Shown here piece after piece: positions 27,489-35,721 of a stretch of DNA of 64,000 nt. Position numbers and translations under genes: made by a program. The stretch lies in contig NZ_FOYN01000002.1 of assembly GCF_900111935.1 (NCBI RefSeq), positions 1 to 64,000 on the forward strand, written 5' to 3'. The first letter of the stretch is position 1; the number at the start of each line of letters is the position of its first letter. The notes beneath the pieces were generated by a model. It saw only the letters and a program-made list of their open reading frames with translations, ran no database searches and was not told the DNA's origin. Source of the stretch: Halorubrum sodomense. GTDB lineage: Archaea > Halobacteriota > Halobacteria > Halobacteriales > Haloferacaceae.

Positions 27489-27542
27489 ACGCGCCACTTC
27501 CGTCGAACGCGCCACTTCCGTCGAACGCGCCGCTTCCGCCGG
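27489..27542 (+). repeat. 18-bp tandem repeat, three units
   Basis: ACGCGCCACTTCCGTCGA occurs twice exactly (27489-27506, 27507-27524) and once with three changes (27525-27542), 7 nt after the ferredoxin stop. No gene lies in 27483-27752 apart from this and related GCGGAACGCT-type fragments farther on (27595-27640). Confidence 0.8.
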
Positions 27543-27752
27543 GCGCACCGCTCCTACCGTTTCTCCCTCTCCGCGAGCGACGCCCGACCGACGAGCGGAA
27601 CGCTGGTCGAACGGAAGCGACGAGCGGAACGCTGATCGGGAGTAAAATACGACCGCGGCGGACGCGAGCCCGCGACGCGGACGAAAACGCTTGATACCGT
27701 GTGTCAGAGTCGCGTTCGGCGTCAGCCGGACCGACCCACTCTTCGGATTGGC

Positions 27753-27947
27753 TTACTGCCGAACGACGTTCGTCGCGCGGGGGCCCTTCTCGGAGGACTC
27801 GATGTCGAACTCGAGCTCCTGACCCTCTTCGAGGTCCGGGCCGCCGACGTCTTCCATGTGGAAGAACACGTCGTCGTCCGCGTCGTCAGTCTCGATAAAT
27901 CCGTAGCCGCCAGTGTCGTTGAAGAAATCAACCTTTCCGGTCGCCAT
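27753..27947 (-). CDS. cspA: Cold-shock domain protein
   Basis: 64 residues, full CSD: RNP1 GYGFIE and RNP2 VFFHM present, ending TNVVRQ. Single-stranded nucleic-acid chaperone of the CspA family. The ATG at 27947 gives the standard start MATGKVDFFND. AT-rich TATA-like sequences on the minus strand lie at about 27978-27986 (31-39 nt upstream) and 28007-28014, the latter giving a roughly 35-nt leader. Confidence 0.93.
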   Translation of the reverse strand: MATGKVDFFNDTGGYGFIETDDADDDVFFHMEDVGGPDLEEGQELEFDIESSEKGPRATNVVRQ

Positions 27948-28159
27948 TGCGTGTCGAGAGAGGCGCCGACCGTGGATAAGAATTGCGAGTGTACAGTTAC
28001 CACGTCTCTCTATAGACGTTCGTTTTCGAAGAACCCAGATTCGACAGCCACGCGCTGACCGCACGACGGATTCTCGGTACAGGATCGACCGATACGTCGG
28101 ATTCTCCGGTGCCCCGTCCGACGCCGACGTTTATGTCTCCGGCCGCGAAAACGGGACGT

Positions 28160-28735
28160 GTGTCTCACGCGCATCGGGCGAGCGGCCCCGGCCTGACGCT
28201 CCGCGAGAACGGTCCCGCCCTGCTGGTCCCGGCGGCGTGGGGCGTCGCCGGCGCGGCGGTCCTCGGCGTCGTCTCCGCGCACGCGCTGTTCGTCGCCCAC
28301 GTCGTCATGAGCGCCCTGCTCGTCGCCTTCGTCGTCGCCTCGTGGCGCGACATGGCGACGGGCGTCCTGCGCGCGTGGAAGCTGGCCATCCTCGCGGGCA
28401 CGCCGGTCACGCTCGCGGGCGTCGCCGGGTTCCTCGCGCGCGACGGGACCGTTCCGGCGCTCGCGGCCTCGCTTCCGCCCGACGCGCTCCTCGCCGTCGC
28501 CCTCTACGGCTGGATGCTGCTGCCCGCGCCCGCGTTCGTCTACACGGGCCTGCGCGACCCGGCGGTCCCGCGCTCGGTCGTCCACCACGTCGCCGCCGCG
28601 TGTTCGGTCGCGGGCGCCGTCGTCGCCGCGCTCGCGGGCTCACCGACCGGAACCGCCGCGGGAATCGCGCTCGTCGGCGCCGGGCAGACCGCGGGCATCC
28701 TCGCGGCGACCGCGCTGTACTCGCTCGGAGAATGA
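28160..28735 (+). CDS. Integral membrane protein (six-helix)
   Basis: 191 residues from a GTG start; about six transmembrane helices separated by short loops. GTTTATG at 28129-28135 is the likely BoxA, 25-31 nt before the GTG, which favours 28160 over in-frame codons at 28109 and 28133. No family recognised. The stop overlaps the start of a zinc-ribbon protein (ATGA), so the two are translationally coupled. Confidence 0.72.
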   Translation: MSHAHRASGPGLTLRENGPALLVPAAWGVAGAAVLGVVSAHALFVAHVVMSALLVAFVVASWRDMATGVLRAWKLAILAGTPVTLAGVAGFLARDGTVPALAASLPPDALLAVALYGWMLLPAPAFVYTGLRDPAVPRSVVHHVAAACSVAGAVVAALAGSPTGTAAGIALVGAGQTAGILAATALYSLGE

Positions 28736-28899
28736 CCGACGCGGACACCTACGACTGCGAGACGTGCGGCGCGAGCGTCGCCGTCGCGGACGCCCGCCGG
28801 TCGAAGCCGTTCGGCGACCTCGACCCCGACACGTGGCAGACGCTGAACTGCCCGCATTGCGGCGACCGCCTCGCGACCGTCTTCGTCGGCGACGAGTGA
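28732..28899 (+). CDS. Small zinc-ribbon protein
   Basis: 55 residues, overlapping the preceding gene by 4 nt. Two CxxC knuckles, C9-x2-C12 (DCETCG) and C40-x2-C43 (NCPHCG), should bind one zinc. Typical haloarchaeal micro-protein class; role unknown, but coupling to the membrane protein suggests joint function. Confidence 0.75.
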   Translation: MTDADTYDCETCGASVAVADARRSKPFGDLDPDTWQTLNCPHCGDRLATVFVGDE

Positions 28900-29008
28900 G
28901 CCGCGGTCGGCCGCCCAGGGCCGAGGCTCGTCCCCCGGGAGCCGCCCTCCGCTCGCGCCCCGTGTTGGCACCCCACAGTATCTACGTCTCCGGCGCGTAG
29001 TATTCCTC

Positions 29009-29314
29009 ATGCTCGGCGTCGGCACGGTCTACCTCGTCGCGACCGGCGCGCTGCTGCTCGTCGCGCTGGGGGTCGGAGCTCGGGCCCTCGTCGCGATATT
29101 CCGAGAGGGCCGCGAGCGCAGCCGTAAGCGGCGCGAGGGAAAGCTCGAGCGGTACACCGAGGACCCCGTCTACGATCGCGACCCGCCGGACCCGGACGCC
29201 GCCGGGGAGACGCCGTCGACCTGCCCGCAGTGCGGCGCGGAGAACGACGCGGCGTTCACCTTCTGTCGCGAGTGCGCGGCGCCGCTGGGGCCGGAACGGG
29301 TGACCAACGATTAA
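29009..29314 (+). CDS. Membrane-anchored zinc-ribbon protein
   Basis: 101 residues. N-terminal transmembrane helix (about 5-28), a strongly basic helix (EGRERSRKRREGKLERY), then a C-terminal zinc ribbon CPQCGAEND...CRECAAPLG. The basic helix would lie at the inner membrane face. Unknown function; several haloarchaeal DUFs share this plan. Confidence 0.75.
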   Translation: MLGVGTVYLVATGALLLVALGVGARALVAIFREGRERSRKRREGKLERYTEDPVYDRDPPDPDAAGETPSTCPQCGAENDAAFTFCRECAAPLGPERVTND

Positions 29315-29339
29315 GCCCCGTCGCGGGAAAGCCGGGTCC

Positions 29340-29846
29340 GTGACGCTCGTTTCCGCCGCGTTCCTCGCGACCGCGTTCGCGACACACGCCCTCGTCGGCG
29401 CCGCGCTCGGGGGGACCCTGTTCGACCGGCCGGGCGTCGGCGCGCTCGCGGGACTCGCCGCCGACGCCGATTTCCTCTTCCCGGCCGCGCTCGGTCCGCC
29501 GTTCGTCCACCGCGGGATCACGCACTCGCTGCCGGCGCTCCTCGCGCTCGCCGCGGCCGCGACCGCCGTCTGGTACGCGGTCGACGCCCGCGGGAGTCAC
29601 CGCGCCGCGGGCGCGACGGTCGCCGTCGCCTACTGCTCGCACCTCCTCATCGACGTCACCACGCCCGAGGGGATCCCGCCGCTGTCGCCGCTCTCGGACC
29701 GGGTCGTCGGCGTCGCGCTTCCGACGACGGGCCACTCACCGGTGCCGACCCTGCTCCTGTGGACGGGGTCGCTGTGGGCGCTCTGGCGGACGGACGCGCT
29801 CGATCCCCTCGCGCGGCGGGTCACCTCGTCGCGAGGCGACGATTGA
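29340..29846 (+). CDS. Membrane-bound metal-dependent hydrolase, YdjM/DUF457 family
   Basis: 168 residues, GTG start, about four transmembrane helices. Family motifs: ADADFLFP, HRGITHSL and CSHLLIDVTTPEG with His and Asp residues expected to bind metal. YdjM-type proteins are poorly characterised membrane hydrolases. Separated from the preceding gene by 25 bp, probably cotranscribed. Confidence 0.85.
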   Translation: MTLVSAAFLATAFATHALVGAALGGTLFDRPGVGALAGLAADADFLFPAALGPPFVHRGITHSLPALLALAAAATAVWYAVDARGSHRAAGATVAVAYCSHLLIDVTTPEGIPPLSPLSDRVVGVALPTTGHSPVPTLLLWTGSLWALWRTDALDPLARRVTSSRGDD

Positions 29847-29880
29847 ATCCGCCGCGGCGTCGACGGCCGTCGTTCGCGGG

Positions 29881-29904
29881 GACGGGGAACAGCTCGACCT
29901 TCAG
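29881..29904 (-). pseudogene. tRNA-Phe fragment (anticodon region)
   Basis: Matches 21 of 24 bases of the nearby tRNA-Phe gene (30091-30114), same orientation, covering the T-stem edge to the anticodon including CTTCAG. Identity fades after it and the acceptor half is missing. Confidence 0.7.
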
Positions 29905-29940
29905 CCAGGGCTCACGAATGCCGTTCGTGTGGAGAACAGA

Positions 29941-29961
29941 CGTCGCCTCCCCGACTTGAAC
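29941..29961 (-). other. tRNA-Phe 3'-end fragment, possible attachment-site scar
   Basis: Matches 18 of 21 bases of the 3' end of tRNA-Phe (30073-30093), same orientation, lying 111 bp beyond the tRNA's 3' end. A second copy of a tRNA 3' end downstream of the intact gene is what integrase-type integration leaves (attR-like). Confidence 0.55.
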
Positions 29962-30072
29962 TCGCCGAGACGCTCGCCCTCGCCCTCGCCCTGCTCGGGC
30001 TTACGACTCGTCTGCTCAAATCGGCTCGGCGTCGTTCTCTCGACGACTCGCGCCGCTCACCGTCTCGAAATA

Positions 30073-30146
30073 TGCCGCCTCCCCGATTTGAACGGGGGAC
30101 AGCTCGATCTTCAGTCGAGTGCTCTCCCAGTCTGAGCTAAGGCGGC
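30073..30146 (-). tRNA. tRNA-Phe (GAA)
   Basis: Minus strand: acceptor GCCGCCT / AGGCGGC with discriminator A, D-arm GCTCAGACTGGGAGAGC, anticodon stem CTCGA / TCGAG closing CTGAAGA (anticodon GAA), T-arm CCCCGTTCAAATCGGGG. No encoded CCA. The 3' side toward lower coordinates has two degenerate copies of pieces of this gene. Confidence 0.95.
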
Positions 30147-30353
30147 TCGCACTCGCACCAACGCCGATTCGAGACAAAAGGATTTCGAAAGGCCACGGGT
30201 AGACCCCTCTCGTCGCGCTCGCGTCACTCGGATCCGGGTTCCCTCGGTCCGGATTACCCCTCGATATCGGCGGATATCGCCGCCGATCCGAAGCCACGGC
30301 GCGGATCGTTGTTTCCGCAACCGCCCCGTTTCTCGCGGCCCTCCGATCCGTCG

Positions 30354-30980
30354 ATGCCATCGCACGACCACGACGGTAACGCCGATCACGCCGACCACGA
30401 CGCCCACCACGAGACGCTCGACGCCGCGGTCGACGCGCGCGACGACTGGGCGCGCCGCCGCCGGAAGGGTATTCCGACCGACGAGAACCTCCTCGTCGTC
30501 GCCTGTATGGACGAGCGCATCCCCGTAGAGGAGGCGCTCGGCATCGACCTCGGCGACGCGCAGGTGTTCCGCAACGCGGGCGGCAAGGTGACCGACGACG
30601 TGATCCGGTCGGCCGCGCTCACGACGAACTTCTTCGACACCGACGAGATCGTCGTGATCAACCACACCGACTGCGGCATGATGAGCGCCCCCGACGAGGC
30701 GATCCGCGACGGCCTCGCGGCGCAGGCCGGCGACCTCGACGCCGCCGACCTCGACCCGTCCCTCCCGGAGCTGACCATCGGCGACGCCGACCTCCTCGAT
30801 TGGGTGAAGATGACCGACGACATCGACGCGGCCTGCGCCGCGCAGGTCGAGTACCTCCGCGAGTCCGCGTTCATCCCCGACGACACGACCGTCTCCGGCT
30901 ACGTCTACGAGGTCGAGTCCGGCGAGCTCCGCCGCCCCGACGAGCGTATCGCCGAAGCGATCAGCGAGCGGCGGGCCTGA
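30354..30980 (+). CDS. Beta-class carbonic anhydrase
   Basis: 208 residues. Zinc ligands C51, H104 and C107 with the catalytic dyad D53-R55 (ACMDERI) and NHTDCGM; FRNAGG follows the first site. Interconverts CO2 and bicarbonate in the cytoplasm. The N-terminus has His/Asp-rich repeats (HDHDGNADHADHDAHH) that could bind metal, an unusual leader. Its own promoter is likely in the 207 bp between it and tRNA-Phe. Confidence 0.9.
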   Translation: MPSHDHDGNADHADHDAHHETLDAAVDARDDWARRRRKGIPTDENLLVVACMDERIPVEEALGIDLGDAQVFRNAGGKVTDDVIRSAALTTNFFDTDEIVVINHTDCGMMSAPDEAIRDGLAAQAGDLDAADLDPSLPELTIGDADLLDWVKMTDDIDAACAAQVEYLRESAFIPDDTTVSGYVYEVESGELRRPDERIAEAISERRA

Positions 30981-31028
30981 CCGCCGCCGGCTGACGGCGC
31001 GCGGGCGACGCGCCGCCCGAGGTGAGAC

Positions 31029-31037
31029 GTTTTTATG
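31029..31037 (+). promoter_or_regulatory. Candidate BoxA for the DNA methyltransferase
   Basis: GTTTTTATG in a GC-rich surrounding; transcription would start near 31060, giving a leader of about 45 nt before the ATG at 31105. Confidence 0.5.
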
Positions 31038-31104
31038 CGCCCGCGGCGAACCGAGTGGCAAATGGATCGAGCACGCGCGCCCCTCTTCGGACGAGGTGGT
31101 GCCG

Positions 31105-32301
31105 ATGGACGCTGACGGCGACGCCGTCTCCGAGTCGGACGCCGCGAGCGACGCGGACGGCGCGACCGCGTCCGGCGACGACGCCCCGGTCGTCGCCGGC
31201 TTCTTCTCCGGCTGCGGCGGCCTCGATTTAGGCTTCGAACGGGCCGGCTTCGACGTCGCGCTCGGGAGCGACCAGTGGGAGCCGGCCGCGCAGACGTACC
31301 GCCGCAACTTCCCCGACACCGAGTTCGTCGAGGAGGACGTCCGCGAGCTCGACGCCCCGGCGGTCCGCGCCGCGGTCGAACGGGCCGGCTACGACCACGA
31401 GGGGATCGACGTGGTGATCGGCGGGCCCCCCTGTCAGGGGTTCAGCCGGCTCAACAACGAGCAGATCGAGCTCGACGAGATGGAGAAGGACCGCCGGAAC
31501 ACGCTCTTCGAGGAGTTTCTCCGGGTCGTCTCCGTCCTCGAACCGCAGCTGGTGTTGATGGAGAACGTCCGCGACCTGATCAACCGCCAGACCAGCGACG
31601 ACCGGTACGTGAAGGACCTCATCGTCGAGGAGTTCGCGGCGCAGGGCTACAAGTGCGAGTACCGGGTGCTGGAGGCCGAGCAGTACGGCGTCCCCCAGAA
31701 GCGCCGCCGGATCTTCTTCATGGGCACCGACCGCGACGTGCCGATCCGCTTCCCGGAGCCGACGACGCCCGAGGGACAGTGGCGCACCGCCGGCGCGGCG
31801 CTCGCGGACGCGACCGATGACCTCCCGAACATGACGTACGCGGACACCGGCGAGAAGACGCTCGAACGCATCCGCCACGTCCCGCCGGGCGGCTACTACC
31901 GCGACCTCCCCGACCGCCTGAAGACGAAGAAGTACCAGTGCGACTGCGAGGACACCGACACCTGTCCCCACGAGCCGGAGATCGTCAAGCGCTACGGGAC
32001 GTACCTTCGCCGGCTCGACCCCGGCGAGCCCTCGTTGACGGTGAGCACGAACGTCTTCATCCACCCGACCGAGGACCGCTACCTCACGCCCCGCGAGATG
32101 GCGCGGCTCCAGACGTTCCCCGACGAGTTCGTCTTCGAGGGGACGAAGACCGACGTCATGAAACAGATCGGCAACGCGGTCCCGGTCCGGCTCGGCGAGG
32201 AGTTGGCGAATCAGCTCTTGGAGTACTTCCCCGAGGTCCGCGACGCGCCGCCCGCCGACCCCGACGTGTACGAGCAGCAGTCGCTGACTGACTTGGCCTG
32301 A
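31105..32301 (+). CDS. DNA (cytosine-5) methyltransferase, orphan
   Basis: 398 residues. C5-MTase motifs: FSGCGGLDLG (I), GGPPCQGFS with catalytic C110 (IV), LMENV (VI), PQKRRRIFF (VIII) and KQIGNAVPV (X). A small insertion CDCEDTDTCPHEPEI between VIII and X carries three Cys and could bind zinc. ATG at 31105 chosen; GTG codons just before it are possible. No restriction endonuclease or other R-M gene nearby, so it is likely solitary; a repeat element lies directly downstream. Confidence 0.9.
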   Translation: MDADGDAVSESDAASDADGATASGDDAPVVAGFFSGCGGLDLGFERAGFDVALGSDQWEPAAQTYRRNFPDTEFVEEDVRELDAPAVRAAVERAGYDHEGIDVVIGGPPCQGFSRLNNEQIELDEMEKDRRNTLFEEFLRVVSVLEPQLVLMENVRDLINRQTSDDRYVKDLIVEEFAAQGYKCEYRVLEAEQYGVPQKRRRIFFMGTDRDVPIRFPEPTTPEGQWRTAGAALADATDDLPNMTYADTGEKTLERIRHVPPGGYYRDLPDRLKTKKYQCDCEDTDTCPHEPEIVKRYGTYLRRLDPGEPSLTVSTNVFIHPTEDRYLTPREMARLQTFPDEFVFEGTKTDVMKQIGNAVPVRLGEELANQLLEYFPEVRDAPPADPDVYEQQSLTDLA

Positions 32302-32361
32302 GATCCTTTTTAAGTAGTGATTGGCGATGCGGCGAAGGATTCCACTGTTCCAGCAACTTGC

Positions 32362-32672
32362 TTATAAATAGTCGCTGGTAGATCGGTGGCGAACACCGCC
32401 AAAGCCCCAGCCGGGAGGCGGGCGCACGCTCGCTGTGCTCCTCAGTCGCTCGCGCTGCTCGCTCCTTGCGGTGCTTACGTCGCCTGCGCCCGCCTCCCGG
32501 CTGCCCCTTTGAGTCCCACCCCCACAGCAACCGCACCGCACCTCACACCTCCCCAGCCTCGTCGGCCTCCCTCCGCTTCGCTCCGGTCGGCCGACTCCCT
32601 CGCGCGTGCGACATCGCGCCCTCCGGGCGCTCGTCGGCACGCGCCGCCGCCTCTTTATTTATAAATAGTCGC
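32362..32672 (+). repeat. Dispersed intergenic repeat, copy 2, with 14-bp direct repeats
   Basis: About 310 bp filling most of the gap between the methyltransferase and tRNA-Pro. Bounded by exact 14-bp direct repeats TTATAAATAGTCGC at 32362-32375 and 32659-32672. Shares the core (GATCGGTGGCGAACACCGCC, GCCCCAGCC), CCCCTTTGAGTCCC, CACCTCACACCTCCCC and GACTCCCTCGCGCGTGC blocks with the other copies. No convincing ORF. Confidence 0.88.
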
Positions 32673-32703
32673 CGCTGCTCACGGACTGTTCGCAACAGCA
32701 GGA

Positions 32704-32774
32704 TGGGGCCGCTGAGAGTCGAACTCAGGTCCACTGCACCCAAGGCAGCGAGGATACCACTACCCCACGGCCCC
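32704..32774 (-). tRNA. tRNA-Pro (UGG)
   Basis: Minus strand: acceptor GGGGCCG / CGGCCCC, anticodon loop CTTGGGT closed by CTGC / GCAG giving anticodon TGG, T-arm CTGAGTTCGACTCTCAG. 71 nt with a short D-loop, no CCA. Converges on the repeat element that follows the methyltransferase. Confidence 0.93.
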
Positions 32775-32845
32775 GCACCCGTACGTACCCCGAAGAGCCG
32801 CTAAAGGGTTTCGTTGCGCTCCGCGCCGCGGTCGGCCGGGAGCGC

Positions 32846-34900
32846 TCACTCCTCGTCGTCGCGAAGTTCGAGGTCCGCGACGATGTCGTAGGGGTCGGTT
32901 CCCTTCCGGACCGCGTCGAGGATGAAAAACGCCTCGTCGGGCGCGAGGAAGTGCCTCGTGACGCCGCGGCCGAGCGGCGTGGGCTCGAAGCCGTCGATGA
33001 AGTTCCACTCCAGCAGCTTCCCGAGCGCGTGCTTGGTAGGGACCTCGCCGATCATGCGGTCGTTGAGGCGCTTCGCCTTCTTGCCGGCGACGACGACGTT
33101 CGCGAGCGTCTCCTCCGCGGCCGCGGTCTCGTCGTAGTGGGTCGCCACGTCCTCCATCTCGCCTTTTAAGAGGGTGAACGCCACCTCGTCCTCCGTGCGG
33201 TCCATCGAGCCGTGGTAGACGCCGTCGGGCTCGACGAGGAGGTAGACGCGGCCGCGGTCGTGGTAGTCCGGGCGCCCGGCCCGGCCGAGCATCTGCGAGA
33301 ACTCCTGGACCGAGAGCCACTCGATCCCCATTGCCAGCGAGTCGAAGATCACCTGCGAGGCGGGGAAGTCGACGCCGGCCGCCAGCGCCGCGGTGGTGAC
33401 GACCGCCGAGAGGTCCTGGTTCCCGAACATGCGCTCGACCTTCTTCCGGCGCCCGTAGTCGAGTCCGGCGTGGTACGGCGCGGAGTCGTACCGGAGCTTG
33501 CGGCTGATCTCGTGGCAGCGCCGCCGGGAGTTGGTGAAGATGATCGTCTGCCCGCGGTACCCCTTCGACGACTTCGTGTCGAACTCCCGCTTGACGAGCT
33601 TGTCGGCGATCTGCGCCTTCTCGCGCCCGTCAGCGAAGGTGACGTGGCGCTCGATCGGAACGGGGCGCTCCTCGTACTCGATCAGCGTCGCCCGGAGCTT
33701 CTCCGCGAGCCACTCGGGGTTCCCGACCGTCGCCGAGAGGTAGACGAACTGGGTGCCGTCGTACGCCTCGTGCGTCTCCATCCGGTTCTCGCTGTAGTAC
33801 TTCAGCCGGGAGATGAGCCCGTCGAGGCGGTGGCCGCGCTCGCCCTCCTTCAGCGTGTGGACCTCGTCGATGACGACGGTGCCGACGTCGCCGAGGTCCT
33901 TGCCGGTCCGGAGCGCGTGGTCGATCCCCTCGTAGGTGCCGACGATTACGTCGGCGTTCGGGTCGAAGCGGTTGCCGTCGTCGTTCACCCGCGAGGAGCC
34001 GACGCGGATGGAGACGTCGAGTACGTCGCCGTAGCGGTCCTCGAAGTCCTCGTGCTTCTGGTTGGCGAGGGCGACGAGCGGGACCAAGAAGAGCAGCTTC
34101 CCGTTCCCCTTCAGCGCGCGGTCGATCCCGGTCAGCTCGCCGACGAGCGTCTTCCCGGTCGCCGTGGCGCTCACGACCAGCTGGTCGTCGCCGTCGAGGA
34201 GCCCGTTCCGCACGGAGAGGCTCTGGACCGGGAGCAGCTCCTCGAACCGGCCTTGGAGGTGCGCGGACAGGTCCGGATGGAGATCCAAGTCCTCGGTCCG
34301 AACGGGCGAGACGTCGTCGACGTTCGCGGACACCTCGTCGTACTTCGTGAGGTCCGGGTCGAGCCCGCCCTGGAGGAGGCTCACGATCCGGTCCAAGTCG
34401 CCCGACTCGTACAGCAGCTCCTCTAAGCGCTCCTCGGCCGCGCCGGTGAAATCGCCCTTGTACGACAGTTCTCGTTCCAGTTCCCGGCGGGCGCAGTCCC
34501 GGCAGATCAGCTCGCCGTTGTGTTCGATCGCGTCCTCGCTCGTGATGGGGCCGTACCGCCCGTCGCTCGCGCAGCGCCGGCAGGTCCGGACCGCCGTCGC
34601 CTCCAGCTGATAGCCGTCGAGCATCTCCTTCAGCCGCGCCCGGTTCTCGGGAGCGGTCTGCTCGGAGATGCGGATCCGGCCGGCCGCACGGGCGAGGTCG
34701 ACGAACTCGTCCGGCTGGCGGGGGTGGTCCTCGCCGTCGCGGATCACCCGGAACTTCCCCGGCCGCGGACCCGCGGAGGTGTCCTTGAGTTCGAGCCGCC
34801 CGCGGAGCACGCGCTTGCCGTCGCGGTTCGCGACGACGGTGTAGTCGCTCCGCGACTCGTGGAGGAACAGCGTCTCGACCTCGGCCAACTGCTGTGACAC
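32846..34900 (-). CDS. Ski2-like DEAD/DEAH helicase with N-terminal zinc module
   Basis: 684 residues, GTG start. N-terminal 200 residues contain a nucleic-acid binding region and two CxxC knuckles (CRRCASDG ... CRDCARRE). The helicase core has Walker A SATATGKT (about 260), DEVH, SAT, and motif VI MLGRAGRP (about 545). Order and the C-terminal domain are as in haloarchaeal DUF5814-type helicases of superfamily 2. Likely RNA or DNA unwinding in repair or RNA decay; exact role unknown. Confidence 0.88.
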   Translation of the reverse strand: MSQQLAEVETLFLHESRSDYTVVANRDGKRVLRGRLELKDTSAGPRPGKFRVIRDGEDHPRQPDEFVDLARAAGRIRISEQTAPENRARLKEMLDGYQLEATAVRTCRRCASDGRYGPITSEDAIEHNGELICRDCARRELERELSYKGDFTGAAEERLEELLYESGDLDRIVSLLQGGLDPDLTKYDEVSANVDDVSPVRTEDLDLHPDLSAHLQGRFEELLPVQSLSVRNGLLDGDDQLVVSATATGKTLVGELTGIDRALKGNGKLLFLVPLVALANQKHEDFEDRYGDVLDVSIRVGSSRVNDDGNRFDPNADVIVGTYEGIDHALRTGKDLGDVGTVVIDEVHTLKEGERGHRLDGLISRLKYYSENRMETHEAYDGTQFVYLSATVGNPEWLAEKLRATLIEYEERPVPIERHVTFADGREKAQIADKLVKREFDTKSSKGYRGQTIIFTNSRRRCHEISRKLRYDSAPYHAGLDYGRRKKVERMFGNQDLSAVVTTAALAAGVDFPASQVIFDSLAMGIEWLSVQEFSQMLGRAGRPDYHDRGRVYLLVEPDGVYHGSMDRTEDEVAFTLLKGEMEDVATHYDETAAAEETLANVVVAGKKAKRLNDRMIGEVPTKHALGKLLEWNFIDGFEPTPLGRGVTRHFLAPDEAFFILDAVRKGTDPYDIVADLELRDDEE

Positions 34901-35033
34901 TGCCGTTCGGTACGCGAGCGAGGTATTTCAGGTGTTCGGCTCGGGGGCCGAGAGCGTGTCCCTCGTGCGCTCCGGCGGCTACCCGACGCGACCGCACGGA
35001 GAAGAACCGCCTTACGGACGGGGAAGTCGGTCG

Positions 35034-35564
35034 CTACGAGACGAGCAGCTTCTCGCCGCGGTCGACCGTGATCCGGCACGGCGGGGAGAGCTTGTTGTAC
35101 GCGCGGCGGAACGCCTCCTTCACGACGGACGCCTGCTCGACGTCGCAGTACGCCGTGAAGACGACGTCGTCCTTGTTGAGCCGCGCGGCGGTGCCGACCG
35201 GCTTGCCGAACGCCTGACGCATCCCGTCGGAGACGCGGTCCGCGCCGGCCCCGGTCGCCTGCTTGTTCTCTCGGATGACCTGGTGGGGGAACTTGCGGAG
35301 GGTCATCTTGTAGTTGCCCTCGCCGAGCTCCTTGATCAGGTGGCGGTTCGCCGAGAGGCGCGCGCTCTCCAGCGAGCCGTGTCGGACCTGGAGCTCCTCC
35401 TCGACGCGGAGGCTGATCTTGACGGGGTAGTCGTCCGGCTCCGCGGAGAGGTCGCCCATGTTGTGCTGGGCGATCTTCGAGCCGGGAATGCCCGTGATGT
35501 ACTCGCGGCGGGTGTACGACGGCTTGTCGATCGTCCGATACATAGAGGCGGGTTTGTCAGACAT
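35034..35564 (-). CDS. rpl10e: 50S ribosomal protein L10e (uL16)
   Basis: 176 residues beginning [13 protein letters not shown], full-length archaeal L10e with [20 protein letters not shown] and [15 protein letters not shown]. Binds 23S rRNA near the peptidyl-transferase centre and tRNA entry. A BoxA-like GGCTTTATC lies at about 35597-35605 on the minus strand, giving a leader of only a few nt. Single gene here, not part of a ribosomal protein operon. Confidence 0.95.
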   Translation of the reverse strand: MSDKPASMYRTIDKPSYTRREYITGIPGSKIAQHNMGDLSAEPDDYPVKISLRVEEELQVRHGSLESARLSANRHLIKELGEGNYKMTLRKFPHQVIRENKQATGAGADRVSDGMRQAFGKPVGTAARLNKDDVVFTAYCDVEQASVVKEAFRRAYNKLSPPCRITVDRGEKLLVS

Positions 35565-35596
35565 GGCTACTTGTCCGATGTAGCCGGTGCTGCGGC

Positions 35597-35605
35597 GATA
35601 AAGCC
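35597..35605 (-). promoter_or_regulatory. BoxA for rpl10e
   Basis: Minus-strand GGCTTTATC, about 33-41 nt before the ATG, so transcription starts only about 7 nt upstream of the start codon. Confidence 0.5.
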
Positions 35606-35721
35606 TTCGATAGCGAGGCGCTTTCATCGGCTCCGCGGCCGTCAGCGTCGACGTCCGGTCGGATCGCGGCGTGCGTTGACACACCGTTCCGACCCCGGCG
35701 CGCGTTGACACGACGCTCGGT

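Noticed and set aside
27489-27542. CRISPR array
   Set aside because: Three contiguous units without spacers.
29339-30072. Integrase or prophage remnant near tRNA-Phe
   Set aside because: No integrase, recombinase or viral gene in the flanking sequence; only tRNA fragments remain.
30241-30300. Apparent palindrome around GATATCGGCGGATATCGCC
   Set aside because: Arms do not pair symmetrically on closer reading; only short GATATC words repeat.
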